A stretch of 64,000 bases of DNA from Anaerolineaceae bacterium oral taxon 439. GTDB lineage: Bacteria; Chloroflexota; Anaerolineae; Anaerolineales; Anaerolineaceae. Position numbers and translations under genes: made by a program. The stretch lies in the NCBI GenBank assembly GCA_001717545.1, contig CP017039.1, positions 1,240,001 through 1,304,000 on the forward strand, written 5' to 3'. This document shows positions 8,748 through 19,639 of the stretch, piece by piece. The notes under the pieces were generated by a model. The model saw only the letters and a list, made by a program, of their open reading frames with translations. It did not search any database and had not been told where the DNA came from. The first letter of the stretch is position 1. Each line of letters starts with the position of its first letter.

Positions 8748-11351
8748 ATGAACTTTGAACAATACACTCAGAAAGCAATCGAAGCCGTCAACCAATCGCA
8801 GCAAATCGCGCTCGAATTCTCACATCAGGCGGTCGAACCGGGTCACTTGCTCCTCGCGCTCCTTCGCCAGAGCGATGGGCTCGTTCCGGCGATCCTGACG
8901 CGCGTCGCTGGATCAGACGCCGGGCTGACCGCCGACGTCGAAAAATCGCTTCAGGCGCAGCCGAAAGTCTATGGCGGAAACGCCAGCCTGTCCGCGACCC
9001 AGTCCACGGCGCGCGTTTTCACTGACGCCGAATCGATTGCGAAAAATATGCGGGATGAATACGTCTCCACGGAACATCTCCTGTTAGCGCTCTGCGACAG
9101 CGTCGAAGGCCAACGGCTCAGCCGGTTCGGAATCGATAAACCCGCGATCCTGAAAGCGCTGAAATCGATCCGCGGGTCGCAGCGCGTCACCGGCCGAAAT
9201 CCGGAAGACACCTATCAGACGCTCGAAAAATATGGACGCGACCTGACCGCCGCCGCCCGTCAGGGGAAACTCGATCCGGTTATCGGGCGAGACGACGAAA
9301 TTCGTCGAACGATCCAGATCCTTTCCCGCCGGACGAAGAATAATCCGGCGCTGATCGGGGAACCGGGCGTCGGGAAAACCGCCGTCGTCGAAGGCTTAGC
9401 GCAGCGGATCGTCAAAGGCGACGTTCCGGAAGGACTGAAACAGAAGCGGCTCGTCGTTCTCGACATGAGCGCGCTCGTCGCCGGCGCGAAATACCGCGGC
9501 GAATTTGAAGAACGATTAAAAGCGGTCCTGAAAGAAGTCGCGGAAGCGGAAGGCGAAATTATCCTCTTCGTCGACGAAATGCATACGATTGTCGGCGCGG
9601 GCGGCGGAGACGGATCGATGGACGCGGGGAACATGATCAAACCCATGCTCGCTCGCGGCGAGCTGCACCTGATCGGGGCGACGACGCTTGATGAATATCG
9701 AAAGTATATCGAAAAAGACCCGGCGCTTGAACGCCGATTCCAGACCGTTTTCGTCGACGAACCGTCGGTCGAAGACACGATCAGTATCCTGCGCGGGTTG
9801 AAAGAACGCTACGAGATTCATCACGGCGTTCGAATTACCGACAACGCGGTTATTTCCGCCGCCGTTCTGTCGAACCGTTATATTACCGATCGGCAGCTTC
9901 CGGACAAGGCTATCGACCTGATCGACGAGGCGGCGGCGCGCCTTCGGACTGAAATCGACTCGAAGCCGTCCGTTCTGGACGATCTTGACCGCGATATCAT
10001 GCAGCTCGAAATCGAGAGGCAGGCGCTTCAGAAGGAAGACGACGACGCGTCGAAAGAGCGCCTGACGAAAATTGAAGCGTCGCTGAGCAACCTGAACGAA
10101 GAATCAAAACGATTAACGCTGCGCTGGAAAAGCGAAAAGGACGCAATCGAGGAATTGAAATCGATTAAAGAAAGCCTCGACGCAACGCGCACTCGGATCG
10201 AGCAGGCGGAACGCGACAACAACTTAGAAAACGCCGCCCGTCTTCGCTACGGCGAACTTCCGGAGCTGGAAAAGAGACGCGCCGCGGCAGAGGAAAAACT
10301 GAAAGACATTCAAAAAGACGGCGCGCTTCTCCGCGAAGAAGTTAACGCGGAAGAGATCGCCGAAGTCGTCGGGAAATGGACCGGGATCCCGGTTTCGCGG
10401 CTGATCGAAAGCGAAATGCAGAAGCTGGTCCAGATGGAAAACCGGCTCCACGAACGCGTCATTGGCCAGGATCAGGCGGTCATCGCCGTCAGCAACGCCG
10501 TTCGCCGCTCCCGCGCCGGACTTCAGGACCAGAACCGTCCGATCGGATCGTTTATCTTTCTCGGTCCAACCGGCGTCGGAAAAACCGAACTGGCGCGCTC
10601 GCTGGCAGAGTTTCTCTTCGACGACGACCGCGCGATGGTCCGGATCGACATGAGCGAATATCAGGAGAAGCATACTGTTTCCCGGCTGATCGGCGCGCCT
10701 CCGGGATACGTCGGATATGAGGAAGGCGGTCAGCTGACCGAGGCGGTTCGCCGCCGACCGTATAGTATCGTTCTTTTCGACGAAATCGAAAAAGCGCATG
10801 CCGAAGTTTTCAACGTTCTCCTCCAGCTATTGGACGACGGGCGGCTGACCGATGGGCAGGGACGAACGGTCGACTTCCGCAACACAGTTGTCATTATGAC
10901 TTCGAACGCCGGGTCGGAACTCTGGGCAAATAATCCGGAAGTCAAAATCGGACGAGATTTGCTCAATCAGGTGCTGCAGAAGACGTTCAAGCCGGAATTC
11001 CTGAACCGGATTGACGAAATTATCGTCTTTAACGCGCTGAACGTCGACGACCTGAAGAAAATACTGGCGATCCAGCTTCGCAGCCTTAAAAAACACCTGG
11101 CCGAACGGAAGATCGAACTGATATTGACGCCGGAAGCCGAAGCGTTCCTCGTCAGGGCCGGGACCAATATTGAATTCGGCGCGCGCCCGATCAAGCGCGC
11201 AATCCAGCGCGAGCTTCAGGATCCGCTGGCGATCCGGCTCCTGAGCGGTGAGTTCAAGGACGGCGATACGATCCTTGCCGATTATGACGAGAACGCCGGC
11301 GATGATACGGCGGGGATTACCTTCCGAAAAACTGCGTCGCCCGCCGGATAA
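8748..11351 (+). CDS. clpB: ClpB disaggregase, Hsp100 AAA+ ATPase
   Basis: 867 residues, the normal ClpB size. The order is: N-terminal Clp_N domain (1-145), first AAA+ module with Walker A GEPGVGKT and Walker [10 protein letters not shown], the ClpB-specific coiled-coil middle domain (about 410-530), and a second AAA+ module with GPTGVGKT and a C-terminal D2 domain. It works with DnaK/DnaJ/GrpE to pull proteins out of aggregates in the cytoplasm. A strong AAGGAGG lies upstream of the ATG. Transcribed alone and ended by the hairpin at 11413-11443. Confidence 0.97.
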   Translation: MNFEQYTQKAIEAVNQSQQIALEFSHQAVEPGHLLLALLRQSDGLVPAILTRVAGSDAGLTADVEKSLQAQPKVYGGNASLSATQSTARVFTDAESIAKNMRDEYVSTEHLLLALCDSVEGQRLSRFGIDKPAILKALKSIRGSQRVTGRNPEDTYQTLEKYGRDLTAAARQGKLDPVIGRDDEIRRTIQILSRRTKNNPALIGEPGVGKTAVVEGLAQRIVKGDVPEGLKQKRLVVLDMSALVAGAKYRGEFEERLKAVLKEVAEAEGEIILFVDEMHTIVGAGGGDGSMDAGNMIKPMLARGELHLIGATTLDEYRKYIEKDPALERRFQTVFVDEPSVEDTISILRGLKERYEIHHGVRITDNAVISAAVLSNRYITDRQLPDKAIDLIDEAAARLRTEIDSKPSVLDDLDRDIMQLEIERQALQKEDDDASKERLTKIEASLSNLNEESKRLTLRWKSEKDAIEELKSIKESLDATRTRIEQAERDNNLENAARLRYGELPELEKRRAAAEEKLKDIQKDGALLREEVNAEEIAEVVGKWTGIPVSRLIESEMQKLVQMENRLHERVIGQDQAVIAVSNAVRRSRAGLQDQNRPIGSFIFLGPTGVGKTELARSLAEFLFDDDRAMVRIDMSEYQEKHTVSRLIGAPPGYVGYEEGGQLTEAVRRRPYSIVLFDEIEKAHAEVFNVLLQLLDDGRLTDGQGRTVDFRNTVVIMTSNAGSELWANNPEVKIGRDLLNQVLQKTFKPEFLNRIDEIIVFNALNVDDLKKILAIQLRSLKKHLAERKIELILTPEAEAFLVRAGTNIEFGARPIKRAIQRELQDPLAIRLLSGEFKDGDTILADYDENAGDDTAGITFRKTASPAG

Positions 11352-11412
11352 AAACGTTCGGACTTTCCGGGAAGAAAACGGACGGGTAGCAGGGATAATT
11401 TGTAAAAAGATA

Positions 11413-11443
11413 TCAGGGGAGATCAGCGCAAGATCTCCCCTGA
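11413..11443. terminator. hairpin terminator between convergent clpB and response-regulator gene
   Basis: Perfect 12-bp stem, TCAGGGGAGATC and GATCTCCCCTGA, with a 7-nt loop (11425-11431). It sits between two converging genes and is probably bidirectional, although the T-tracts on both sides are weak. Confidence 0.65.
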
Positions 11444-11524
11444 GCCTGTTTATCCCAATTCCCTGTCAGCCGCCGCGTCCTCAACGTTGCGGTTCAAAAA
11501 GCCCTCGATCAAAGCATCCCCAAA

Positions 11525-13033
11525 TTAAAGTCGGCCATATCGCTCACGATATGCTGAGGGAGAAAAACCGGTATATTTTTTAAAAATTTGGCTGAAATAC
11601 TTCGGATTATTCTCAAACCCAACGCGTGCCGCAACGTCAGCGATTCGATCGGCTTCAATCTCCAACAAAAGAGTCTTGGCTTTGGTTATTCGCATTTCGG
11701 TCAAAAAATCTGAAAATTTTGAGCCCGATTCTTTAATAAATCGTCTGCTTATGTAGTCTTCATTCATATACAACACATTATCCGCAATCCATTTCAGAGA
11801 CAGGCGGGAATCGGCAAGATGATTCATTACATAAGCCCTGATCTTATAGCTTATCGCTTTATTTCGTTGTGAGCTTGCTCTCTGCCTTCCAAGGCTCTTA
11901 AATACCATTTCTAATACCATCAAAATCTCATCAACCGAAGACGCATGATTAACGAATTCAATCCATTCAGTTGCCGCTATGATTGAAATAACGTCAATTC
12001 TTGAGAAAGCTGAAATAATCAAAGAAATTGTAAAATGCTTCGCAGACAACAAATCATTAATTCCTGCCAAGCTATTGCGTATACTATCTGGTTGCAAGCT
12101 CGCAATTCCCACATGATCATCAAAAAGAATGGCCATTTCCTTTTGAATACCACTATGCAAATTTTCATCTTTATCAATCGGGAATATCACGTCTGCGCTA
12201 TAGTACACAATTCGGCTGGCTTCCCGGATCTCAGCCACAAAAGCGTTCATTAATTCAGACAGATTTTGAAATTTTGCAGTACACACTTCACAAAAACAGT
12301 CACAGATCCTTATTGATTCAGCCAGACTGGAATAGATTTTCTCTATATCCCCTGACCTTACAAGAAAATAGATATTCTGATCAGCATATACAACGGTTAA
12401 TTCATTGCCTTCTCCGTAGAAACCCATCGCAAGATTGAATATATTACGAGAATCTGTTTCCTTAATACCCTTGACAAAAATCAATTCGCATGGATATCGA
12501 TATAAATCAAGCAAATGCTCATAACGAGCAAGAATCCGCATCAAACGATTTCCTTTACAGTCGCCTAACAAACAATCTCGCAGCATGTTTAAAAAAGTAT
12601 GATGATATATTATTCTTTCAATCTTACGCCTCTTGCCGCCAAAATCGTGCAATCGCGCCCTTTCAAAATCTGCAACGACTGCCTGCATGGCGTCAATAAT
12701 CTGCTGTTCGCTGCATGGTTTCAGCAGATAATGCCTGACGCCAAATCGCATCGCAGCTTTCGCGAATTCAAATTCCCCATATCCAGACAAAATAACAAAT
12801 TGAGTCAGCGTATTTATTTTACGGATTTTTTCTATCAGCTCTATACCCGTGAAGCCAGGCATTTTTATATCCGTCAAAACGATATCAGGGCATTCATCGA
12901 TAATCATGTTATAGGCATCAGAGCCATCTTTCGCCAACCCGATCAGCTCTATTCCGAGGGACTTCCAATCGATCAGAGTAGATATCGATTCGCGTATAAC
13001 GCGTTCATCATCCGCTATCAACAATTTATACAT
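11525..13033 (-). CDS. YesN-type response regulator, REC plus AraC HTH
   Basis: 502 residues. The N-terminal receiver domain has acidic residues DDE (8-10) and the phospho-acceptor aspartate in VLTDIKMPG (near residue 56). A long middle region of unassigned fold follows, then a C-terminal AraC/XylS double helix-turn-helix (about 400-500, ending FSQIFKKYTGFSPSAYRE). This is the YesN architecture paired with YesM kinases for control of carbohydrate uptake. It starts 11 nt after the stop of the kinase gene. It presumably activates the divergently transcribed ABC operon starting at 15009. Confidence 0.9.
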   Translation of the reverse strand: MYKLLIADDERVIRESISTLIDWKSLGIELIGLAKDGSDAYNMIIDECPDIVLTDIKMPGFTGIELIEKIRKINTLTQFVILSGYGEFEFAKAAMRFGVRHYLLKPCSEQQIIDAMQAVVADFERARLHDFGGKRRKIERIIYHHTFLNMLRDCLLGDCKGNRLMRILARYEHLLDLYRYPCELIFVKGIKETDSRNIFNLAMGFYGEGNELTVVYADQNIYFLVRSGDIEKIYSSLAESIRICDCFCEVCTAKFQNLSELMNAFVAEIREASRIVYYSADVIFPIDKDENLHSGIQKEMAILFDDHVGIASLQPDSIRNSLAGINDLLSAKHFTISLIISAFSRIDVISIIAATEWIEFVNHASSVDEILMVLEMVFKSLGRQRASSQRNKAISYKIRAYVMNHLADSRLSLKWIADNVLYMNEDYISRRFIKESGSKFSDFLTEMRITKAKTLLLEIEADRIADVAARVGFENNPKYFSQIFKKYTGFSPSAYRERYGRL

Positions 13034-13044
13034 ACTTCAGATTC

Positions 13045-14816
13045 TCATCCTGGAATCCGGATTCGCGCTACGGCGTGTTCAGCGTCGCTATTGAACAACG
13101 TCAGTCCGTATTCGCCGCCATAAATCAGGCGCAATCGGTGTTGAATATTTAGCAAGCCGATACCAAACCCATGCGGAACGATTTTTCCCTCTTCCAGTCT
13201 TATCAGGATATCGGCTGGAAATTGCGACCCATCATTAATCACCTCAACAATAATATCCTTCCCATCTCGATAACCGCAAACTTCAACAGTACATGAATCT
13301 ATCATATGTTCCATCGCATACGTAATCGCGTTTTCTAATAACGGCTGAATCGTCAGTTTTGGAAAAGATACCCTGAAAAGATCAGGCTCGACAGAAAATC
13401 GATAAATCAGGCGATCTTCAAATCTGAGCTTCTGTATCGTCATATAATGATTCACGATTTCGAGTTCATCTTTCAGCTGAAAATTCGCTTCCGAAGATTG
13501 AAGTGTAATTCGCAACAACGCGCCTAACGATTCAGCCATTCTTGAAATTTCTATCGCGTTTATTACTTTGGCGCGCCAATTAACCGATTCAAGCGTATTA
13601 TATAGAAAATGAGGATTAATCTGGTTCTCCAAAGCTTTCAGCTTCGCGTCTTTATTCAGGATTTCTTTTAAATAGTTTTCCCGGATCAGCTGCTGTATCT
13701 GACCCGCCATAATTTCGAAATGATGCTGCAACTTATCAATTTCATCCATGCTGGAATTTATTTCCGATTCCGGTTTTGACAGGTAAGTCAAAGTATTCCG
13801 CTCAAATAATATCATTTTCTTAACAAGAAGGTCGAATTGTTTGGCAAGCGACTTGCTGAGGAAGACTGAAAAAAGAATTGCGATGACAATCGCCAGGCAC
13901 ACAACAATTATATAAATTTTTGTCATATATCTAATCGCCGTCGCGATCGATCGGTAAGGAATCAGACATTTATATTCCCATGGGATCATTTCAAATATAC
14001 CGTTCACATAAAAATAATGATTTCCAGAACTGCCTGTAAGACCATACGTCGAAACGGTAAAAGCCTTTGAATCCAGGAGAATATTTTCGGGAAGTCCGTC
14101 AGAATGAAAAAAGACGTTGTTTTCATGGCTGACGATAAATTTCGGGTCTTCAGGGAATAAAAACAACTGTGCCGAAGAACTGATCAGCTTTCTGAAATCC
14201 ATTTGGATAATCAGGGTTCCAATATTTTCATAATTGTGATTGTTTACTCGCCTGTTATCCCTTGCGATAAAAAGTCCGAATTCATTGCAATAATCCGTTA
14301 TCCAAACAGGATACCCATCGCCAGACGCAGCCGCTCGCAACACTTCATGATAAACGGGCATCGGGATCCGCTCCTCGCGGCCTGGATAACTTGATATGAT
14401 ATTCTTTTCATCTATAAAGTAAGATACGTTGACGACATGGCTATTCCGCAGGTTATGATGATAATCTGTTATCAGATACGATATCATGTTCCTTGCATTT
14501 TTCAGCTTGACGTCATTTTTCTCATCCGAGAGGACAATTAAATTCTTCTTTATCTCCTTATCGAATTTATCGCACCTGACATCGATTCAACCGCGGAAAG
14601 CTTTTCTGCGACAAAATGAGCCTCATAACGTAAGGAACCCGCAATAGACTGATACAAGAGTTTATTATAAGATTGAGAGATGATACGATATCCCACGAAA
14701 TAGCTCATTGCAAATAACGCGCTGATGATCATAGTCAATATGATTATTTTAATGCATATTGATTTATTTTTGTATATAGCGAACAGGTTTTTAATTTTTT
14801 CATATGCATTTATCAT
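13045..14816 (-). pseudogene. YesM-type sensor histidine kinase, frameshifted
   Basis: Two minus-strand frames together make one kinase. An N-terminal piece (from ATG 14816, SD GAGGTG) has a membrane helix and ends at a stop at 14550-14552. The rest, open from upstream of 14550 down to 13045, has the extracellular sensor, a second helix, HAMP, the His_kinase box with NPHFLYNTLESVNW (predicted phospho-His) and a HATPase_c domain (PLLENAITYAMEHM, GFGIGLLNIQHRL). The frames differ as if one base were missing near 14575-14610. The downstream frame continues upstream of its first ATG with plausible protein (about 30 residues without a stop), which supports a recent indel or a sequencing error. No slippery heptamer was seen. 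Confidence 0.75.
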
Positions 14817-14941
14817 ACTTAAATTCACCTCAGTACGCTGTAAAATCGCGCCTGACTTATTTTATTCGAGATCAGATATTCGTTTGCGGGCGAACAACGG
14901 CAGGAGAACGGTTTTTTATACCCCAAAGTCGGGAAAATATA

Positions 14942-14970
14942 TTGAACACTTCGACGCTGATTCATAAAAT
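14942..14970 (+). promoter_or_regulatory. promoter of the binding-protein/ABC operon
   Basis: TTGAAC (14942-14947) and TAAAAT (14965-14970) with a 17-nt spacer, 38 nt before the ATG at 15009. The imperfect hexamers suit activation by the YesN-type regulator encoded divergently. Confidence 0.6.
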
Positions 14971-15008
14971 AAAGTCATAAGCAATTTCATACCCTAAAGG
15001 AGAAGAAG

Positions 15009-16028
15009 ATGAAAAAATTTTATATCGCATTGATCCTCATTGTCGTTGCCTGTTTTCAAGTCGCAGTCGGCACCGCGCCGGTTTTGGCCAATGCGTCAGA
15101 ACAACAGCAAATCGCGCCCGGCGATTTCAAGATCGTCATGATCGTGAAACAAAGCGATTCGTGGTTCGACGATATGGCCACGGGAATTGAGCAGCTGAAA
15201 AAAGATACAGGCCTGAACGTATCGGTACAGGTCCCCGAAACAGGTGATGCCGCGAGCCAGATCGCAATCATGGAAAACCTGATCGCGCAAGGTGTCGATG
15301 CGATCTGTATCGTTCCAAATGATCCGGAAGCGCTCCTTCCGACGATTCAAAAAGCGAGAGATGCTGGAATTGTCGTTGTAACGCATGAAGCTCCAGGCAT
15401 CGCCGACAGCGTCGACCTTGACATTGAAGCGTTCGTCAATGAAGATTTTGGTGAATTGTTTGGTGAAAACCTTGCCGCAGCAATGGGCGGAAAAGGCGCG
15501 TACGTTGGTTTCGTCGGCGGACTTACGATGGAAACCCATATGGCGTGGTATAACGCCGCCGTTAACTATATTGCCGGGAAATATCCGGAAATGAAAAATC
15601 TCGCCGACGAACCCTTTGAAGATAAGAACAGTGTTGAAGGCGCGTATAACAAAACGCTCGAAATCCTGAAAGCTTACCCGGAAATCAATGGATTCTTTGA
15701 TTGCTCCGCTCATGGCGGCGGAATCAGTCAGGCGCTATCGGAAAAAGGGAAAGCCAATGATATTAAAGTCGTTTCGCTTGCGCTGCCGTCCATGTCCGCG
15801 ACCTATCTGAAAGATGGTTCCATGCAGCATGGCCAGGCTTGGCGCCCAGCCGATGCGGGTTACGCAACCTGCTACGCGGCATATTTAATCGCGTCAGGCC
15901 AAGGCGTTGAAACCGGCTCAGATCTTAAAGCCACAGGATACGATAATATCAACGTGGTTGACAATATTGCCTATGGATTCGCGCCGCTTGAATTTACGGC
16001 AGACAATATAGACGATTATAATTTCTAA
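15009..16028 (+). CDS. sugar-binding protein of rhamnose/AI-2-type ABC importer
   Basis: 339 residues with a Sec signal peptide (positively charged MKKF, hydrophobic stretch, likely cleavage after VLANA near residue 30). Then comes a two-lobe periplasmic-binding-protein-like fold of the Peripla_BP_4 family (RhaS, LsrB, RbsB relatives), with the typical ENLIAQGVDAICIVPNDPEA segment. I see no clear lipobox. It is clearly a paralogue of the binding protein at 53950-54939, sharing LIAQGVDAIC and matching C-terminal endings. AAGGAG precedes the start. First gene of the operon. The ligand is unknown. Confidence 0.88.
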   Translation: MKKFYIALILIVVACFQVAVGTAPVLANASEQQQIAPGDFKIVMIVKQSDSWFDDMATGIEQLKKDTGLNVSVQVPETGDAASQIAIMENLIAQGVDAICIVPNDPEALLPTIQKARDAGIVVVTHEAPGIADSVDLDIEAFVNEDFGELFGENLAAAMGGKGAYVGFVGGLTMETHMAWYNAAVNYIAGKYPEMKNLADEPFEDKNSVEGAYNKTLEILKAYPEINGFFDCSAHGGGISQALSEKGKANDIKVVSLALPSMSATYLKDGSMQHGQAWRPADAGYATCYAAYLIASGQGVETGSDLKATGYDNINVVDNIAYGFAPLEFTADNIDDYNF

Positions 16029-16041
16029 GAATTGACCTTAT

Positions 16042-16080
16042 AAAAGATCTGCCCGGCTTATCATAGCGGGCAGGTCTTTT
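16042..16080 (+). terminator. hairpin with T-tract after the binding-protein gene
   Basis: Stem AAAAGATCTGCCCG (16042-16055) and CGGGCAGGTCTTTT (16067-16080), 14 bp with one wobble and an 11-nt loop. It lies between the binding-protein gene and its ATPase gene, so it likely acts as a partial terminator or 3' stabiliser that makes the binding protein more abundant. Confidence 0.75.
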
Positions 16081-16109
16081 AAATACGTTTCATCCAACAC
16101 GGAGAATAA

Positions 16110-17630
16110 ATGGAACCAATCCTGATTGCGGAAAAAATTACGAAGACCTTTGCCGGCGTCCAGGCATTGAAAAATATCGATCTGAAAGTCAATCGAGGAG
16201 AAATCCACTGTTTAGTTGGAGAAAATGGGTGTGGAAAATCGACGCTGATAAAATGTATTTCAGGCGTATATACGCAAGATTCAGGGTATATCATCCTGAA
16301 TAACAATCGTTACCAAAAGCTAACAACAGGGCAGGCAATTCGAGAAGGCGTGCAGGTAATTTATCAAGATCTTTCACTCTTTCTTCAAATGAGCGTAGCT
16401 GAAAATATCGCGATTGAAAGATTACGCGCGGAAAACAGAAAAATTGTTAATTGGAACGAAGTCTATCGGATCGCAACCGAACAACTGCAAAAAATCGGCG
16501 TTGAGCTCGATTTAGACAAAAAGATCAGCGAGTCCTCAATGGCCACACGGCAACTGACCGCAATCTGCAGAGCGTTAGCGCATGACGCAAAAATCCTGAT
16601 TATGGATGAGCCTACGACTACTTTGACGAAAAAGGAAGTAACCCTTCTTCTCAAAATCGTTCGCAACCTGCAATCAAACGGGATATCGATTATTTTCGTG
16701 AGTCACAAGTTAAACGAGGTATTCTCTATTGCCGACGTTATCACGGTTCTTCGAAATGGCGAAAAAATCGGCGACTTTGATCGAAACGAGCTTGATGAAA
16801 AATCCTTATCTAAACATATAACAGGAAGAGAAATTGACTACCCAAGATACAAAAGAACAATCAAAAACGATACGCCAATCCTTGAAGTCAACCAATTATC
16901 AAGAAATAATCAATTTACAAACATATCTTTCGACCTTCGAAAAGGAGATATTCTCGGATTAATTGGATTGCTTGGTTCCGGGCGCACCGAAATCGCGCTA
17001 TCGCTTTTCGGACTGAATCCAACAAATTCTGGAACGATCAGGGTTGAAGGAAAAAATCTGAAAATTACATCCCCGCAAGCAGCGAAGGCAAACAAGATAG
17101 CGCTCCTGCCTGAAGATCGTTTTTCACAAGGTCTCTTTATGGGGCGAAAAATAACCGAAAACGTATCCGCGACAATTTTAGACCGCATTTCAAAAAGATA
17201 TATCATAGATAAAAAGGAAGAGGATGAAATTGCAGAGGACTGTATCGCAACTCTGAAAATTCGCACGCCATCAAAAGAAACGATTATCAACACGCTCTCC
17301 GGCGGGAATCAACAAAAAACAGTCATTGGAAAATGGATGGAAACAAAACCCTCAATTTTTATCATGGATAGCCCTACGGTAGGAATTGATATCGGATCGA
17401 AAGCTGAGATATACCAACAAATTCACAGCCTTGCTACGGACGGAATGGCATTCATACTTATATCCGATGAAGCGGAAGAAATCCTCGCAAACTGTAACAA
17501 GGTGCTGATTTTACAGGATGGTTCGATAAAGACGGTTTTAGACGAGGAGGATTTGGAAAAGCCAGACGCAAGAGAAACAATTTTAGATATTGTAGGCAGC
17601 AAAGAGGAAAAAAACATCGAACGGGTATAA
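16110..17630 (+). CDS. sugar ABC importer ATPase, duplicated (RbsA/RhaT/LsrA type)
   Basis: 506 residues with two fused nucleotide-binding domains. Domain 1 has Walker A GENGCGKST (about 37-45) and Walker B ILIMDEPTT, but a degenerate signature (SMATRQL). Domain 2 has a degenerate P-loop GLLGSGRTE, a canonical signature LSGGNQQK and IFIMDSPTVGID. Such asymmetric domains are normal in carbohydrate uptake type 2 ATPases. It energises the two permeases encoded directly downstream (gap of 3 nt). Confidence 0.93.
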   Translation: MEPILIAEKITKTFAGVQALKNIDLKVNRGEIHCLVGENGCGKSTLIKCISGVYTQDSGYIILNNNRYQKLTTGQAIREGVQVIYQDLSLFLQMSVAENIAIERLRAENRKIVNWNEVYRIATEQLQKIGVELDLDKKISESSMATRQLTAICRALAHDAKILIMDEPTTTLTKKEVTLLLKIVRNLQSNGISIIFVSHKLNEVFSIADVITVLRNGEKIGDFDRNELDEKSLSKHITGREIDYPRYKRTIKNDTPILEVNQLSRNNQFTNISFDLRKGDILGLIGLLGSGRTEIALSLFGLNPTNSGTIRVEGKNLKITSPQAAKANKIALLPEDRFSQGLFMGRKITENVSATILDRISKRYIIDKKEEDEIAEDCIATLKIRTPSKETIINTLSGGNQQKTVIGKWMETKPSIFIMDSPTVGIDIGSKAEIYQQIHSLATDGMAFILISDEAEEILANCNKVLILQDGSIKTVLDEEDLEKPDARETILDIVGSKEEKNIERV

Positions 17631-17633
17631 AAC

Positions 17634-18632
17634 ATGAAACGAAAATCAGACCAGTACCAAAAAGTTTTGATAGCCATCATCGCGCTCTACTGCGTTTTCG
17701 TAGGCGCTGTTAATCCTGCTTTTTTACAGGTTACCACCATTTTCGATATCGTTCGAACCGCTTCGACTTCGGTAATTCTTGCAATTGGATTGTTAGTCGT
17801 GATGATTTCCGGCGGGATTGACGTTTCCTTCATGGCGATCGCGCTTTTCGGAAGCTATACCACGATAAATATCATGATTTCGTCAGGCATTAATAATTTT
17901 CTCTTCGCCGCAATCTGCTCAATGGCTTTCGGAATTGTATTAGGGGCAATTAATGCCGCCCTGATTAATTGGTTAAAACTCCCGCCGTTCATTATTACGC
18001 TGGGAACGCAGAACCTCTTCCACGGGATCATGACAACATTCATCAGCGATAAATCTTTTGGGGCTGGGGTTTTACCAACGGGACTTCACAAATTTGGAAG
18101 CGGAACGCTCTTCAAAATTCAAACTGAGGATGGGATTGTCGGCTTGACGCTGTCAATCGTTCCCGTTATTCTGGCAATGTCTATAACCTGGTTTTTTCTC
18201 AATAGAACAATGATAGGAAGAGGGGTTATCGCCGTAGGAAACGACGAAGAATCGGCACGCCGCATTGGTTTCGATCCAAATAAAATTCGATTCTTTGTGT
18301 ATATCTGGTCTGGCATTTTAGCCGGGTTAGCCGGAATTATATACGTCGCGCAAATCAATGCTCTATACCCCAATAAAATGATAGGAGGCGAGTTGCCCAT
18401 CGTTGCGGCAGTCGTCATCGGCGGCACAAAAATTACGGGCGGGGAAGGCAATATCTTCGGAGCAATATTGGGGATTCTCATCATCTATATCCTGAACTCG
18501 ACGTTGATCCTGATCGGGCTGTCCTCATCATGGAACGACCTTTTCACCGGTTCAATCTTAGTTGTCGCCATCGCGATCAGTTCTTATCAAGAGCGGCTTC
18601 GGAATCAAAACAACCTTATATTTACGAATTAG
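17634..18632 (+). CDS. sugar ABC importer permease 1
   Basis: 332 residues, about 8-10 membrane helices, BPD_transp_2 (RbsC-like) family. Includes VVMISGGIDVSF near residue 60 and AAVVIGGTKITGGEGNIFGA in the C-terminal third, the characteristic permease loop motifs. It follows the ATPase by 3 nt. Two different permease subunits, as here, are typical of rhamnose and AI-2 systems rather than ribose systems. Confidence 0.92.
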   Translation: MKRKSDQYQKVLIAIIALYCVFVGAVNPAFLQVTTIFDIVRTASTSVILAIGLLVVMISGGIDVSFMAIALFGSYTTINIMISSGINNFLFAAICSMAFGIVLGAINAALINWLKLPPFIITLGTQNLFHGIMTTFISDKSFGAGVLPTGLHKFGSGTLFKIQTEDGIVGLTLSIVPVILAMSITWFFLNRTMIGRGVIAVGNDEESARRIGFDPNKIRFFVYIWSGILAGLAGIIYVAQINALYPNKMIGGELPIVAAVVIGGTKITGGEGNIFGAILGILIIYILNSTLILIGLSSSWNDLFTGSILVVAIAISSYQERLRNQNNLIFTN

Positions 18633-18640
18633 AGAGCGAC

Positions 18641-19633
18641 ATGAAATCATTCAGAGAAAAGCTATTTGAAGATATAAATTTTTCAATCTTGCTTGGGTTG
18701 GTAATAACTGTCTGCGTTTTATCCGCAATCCTTTTCCCGAATCTGATGTTTTCCGAAGCAAATATCAAATCGATGGCATTTCAGATTCCTGAATTCGGAT
18801 TCCTCGCGTTGGCCATGATGCTATCGAATCTCAGCGGTGGAATCGATTTATCCATCATCAATATTGCGAATACGGTTTCAATTTTTTCAGCCTTCACGCT
18901 CAATGGAACCTGGCTGCCCTTGCTTCCCGAATCATTCAGAATTCCTGCGGCCCTTCTTATCGCAATTCTGTCAAGCGTTCTCTTCGGAATATTTAATGGG
19001 ATCCTGATTTCAAAGACTTCCGCCCCTTCATTAATTTCGACGTTAGGAACGATGATCTTGTTCCAGGGGATCGGGATGGCGCTAACGAGCGGCGTAAGCG
19101 TCGGCAATATCGTTTTCTCTTTTACAGAATTCGGGAAAGCCGAGTTTTACGGCGTGCCGGTTATTTTTATCGTTTTTGCGGTGGTTTCAATTTTATTAAC
19201 GATATTCCTGGAAAAGACTAAATTTGGCCGCGAGATTTATTTATATGGAGAGAATAAAGTGGCCGCGAGATTCAGCGGTATCAATACCGGGAAAGTTTGT
19301 GCATGGACATTTATTCTCTCCGCAATATTGTCCGGAATATCAGGATTGATCATCCTCAGCAGAGTTAATTCGGCGAAAGTCGGCTATGGATCGTCTTATC
19401 TACTCCAAACGATGATCGTCTGTGTCGTCGGGGGTATTAATCCGAATGGAGGAAGCGGACGAGTACGAGGGGTCTTTTTAGCTATTATCCTCATGCAGAT
19501 CATGTCCAGCGCGTTCACAATGCTCTCCCTTTCTCCATATACAAAGAAATTAATCTGGGGTTCCGTATTAATCTTAGTATTGGGATTAAATCATCTGATC
19601 GGAAATATAAACGCAAAAACTGAAAGGAAATAA
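18641..19633 (+). CDS. sugar ABC importer permease 2
   Basis: 330 residues of the RbsC-like permease family with the segment MMLSNLSGGIDLSI and CVVGGINPNGGSGRVRG. The start at 18641 avoids a long overlap with permease 1; it leaves an 8-nt gap, although no strong Shine-Dalgarno is visible. Partner of permease 1 in the membrane channel. Homologous to the permease at 50344-51324 in the second importer. Confidence 0.9.
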   Translation: MKSFREKLFEDINFSILLGLVITVCVLSAILFPNLMFSEANIKSMAFQIPEFGFLALAMMLSNLSGGIDLSIINIANTVSIFSAFTLNGTWLPLLPESFRIPAALLIAILSSVLFGIFNGILISKTSAPSLISTLGTMILFQGIGMALTSGVSVGNIVFSFTEFGKAEFYGVPVIFIVFAVVSILLTIFLEKTKFGREIYLYGENKVAARFSGINTGKVCAWTFILSAILSGISGLIILSRVNSAKVGYGSSYLLQTMIVCVVGGINPNGGSGRVRGVFLAIILMQIMSSAFTMLSLSPYTKKLIWGSVLILVLGLNHLIGNINAKTERK

Positions 19634-19639
19634 CTATAA

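Noticed and set aside
14550-14620. Programmed -1 frameshift in the sensor kinase
   Set aside because: No slippery heptamer or following pseudoknot-like sequence was seen; mutation or read error is simpler.
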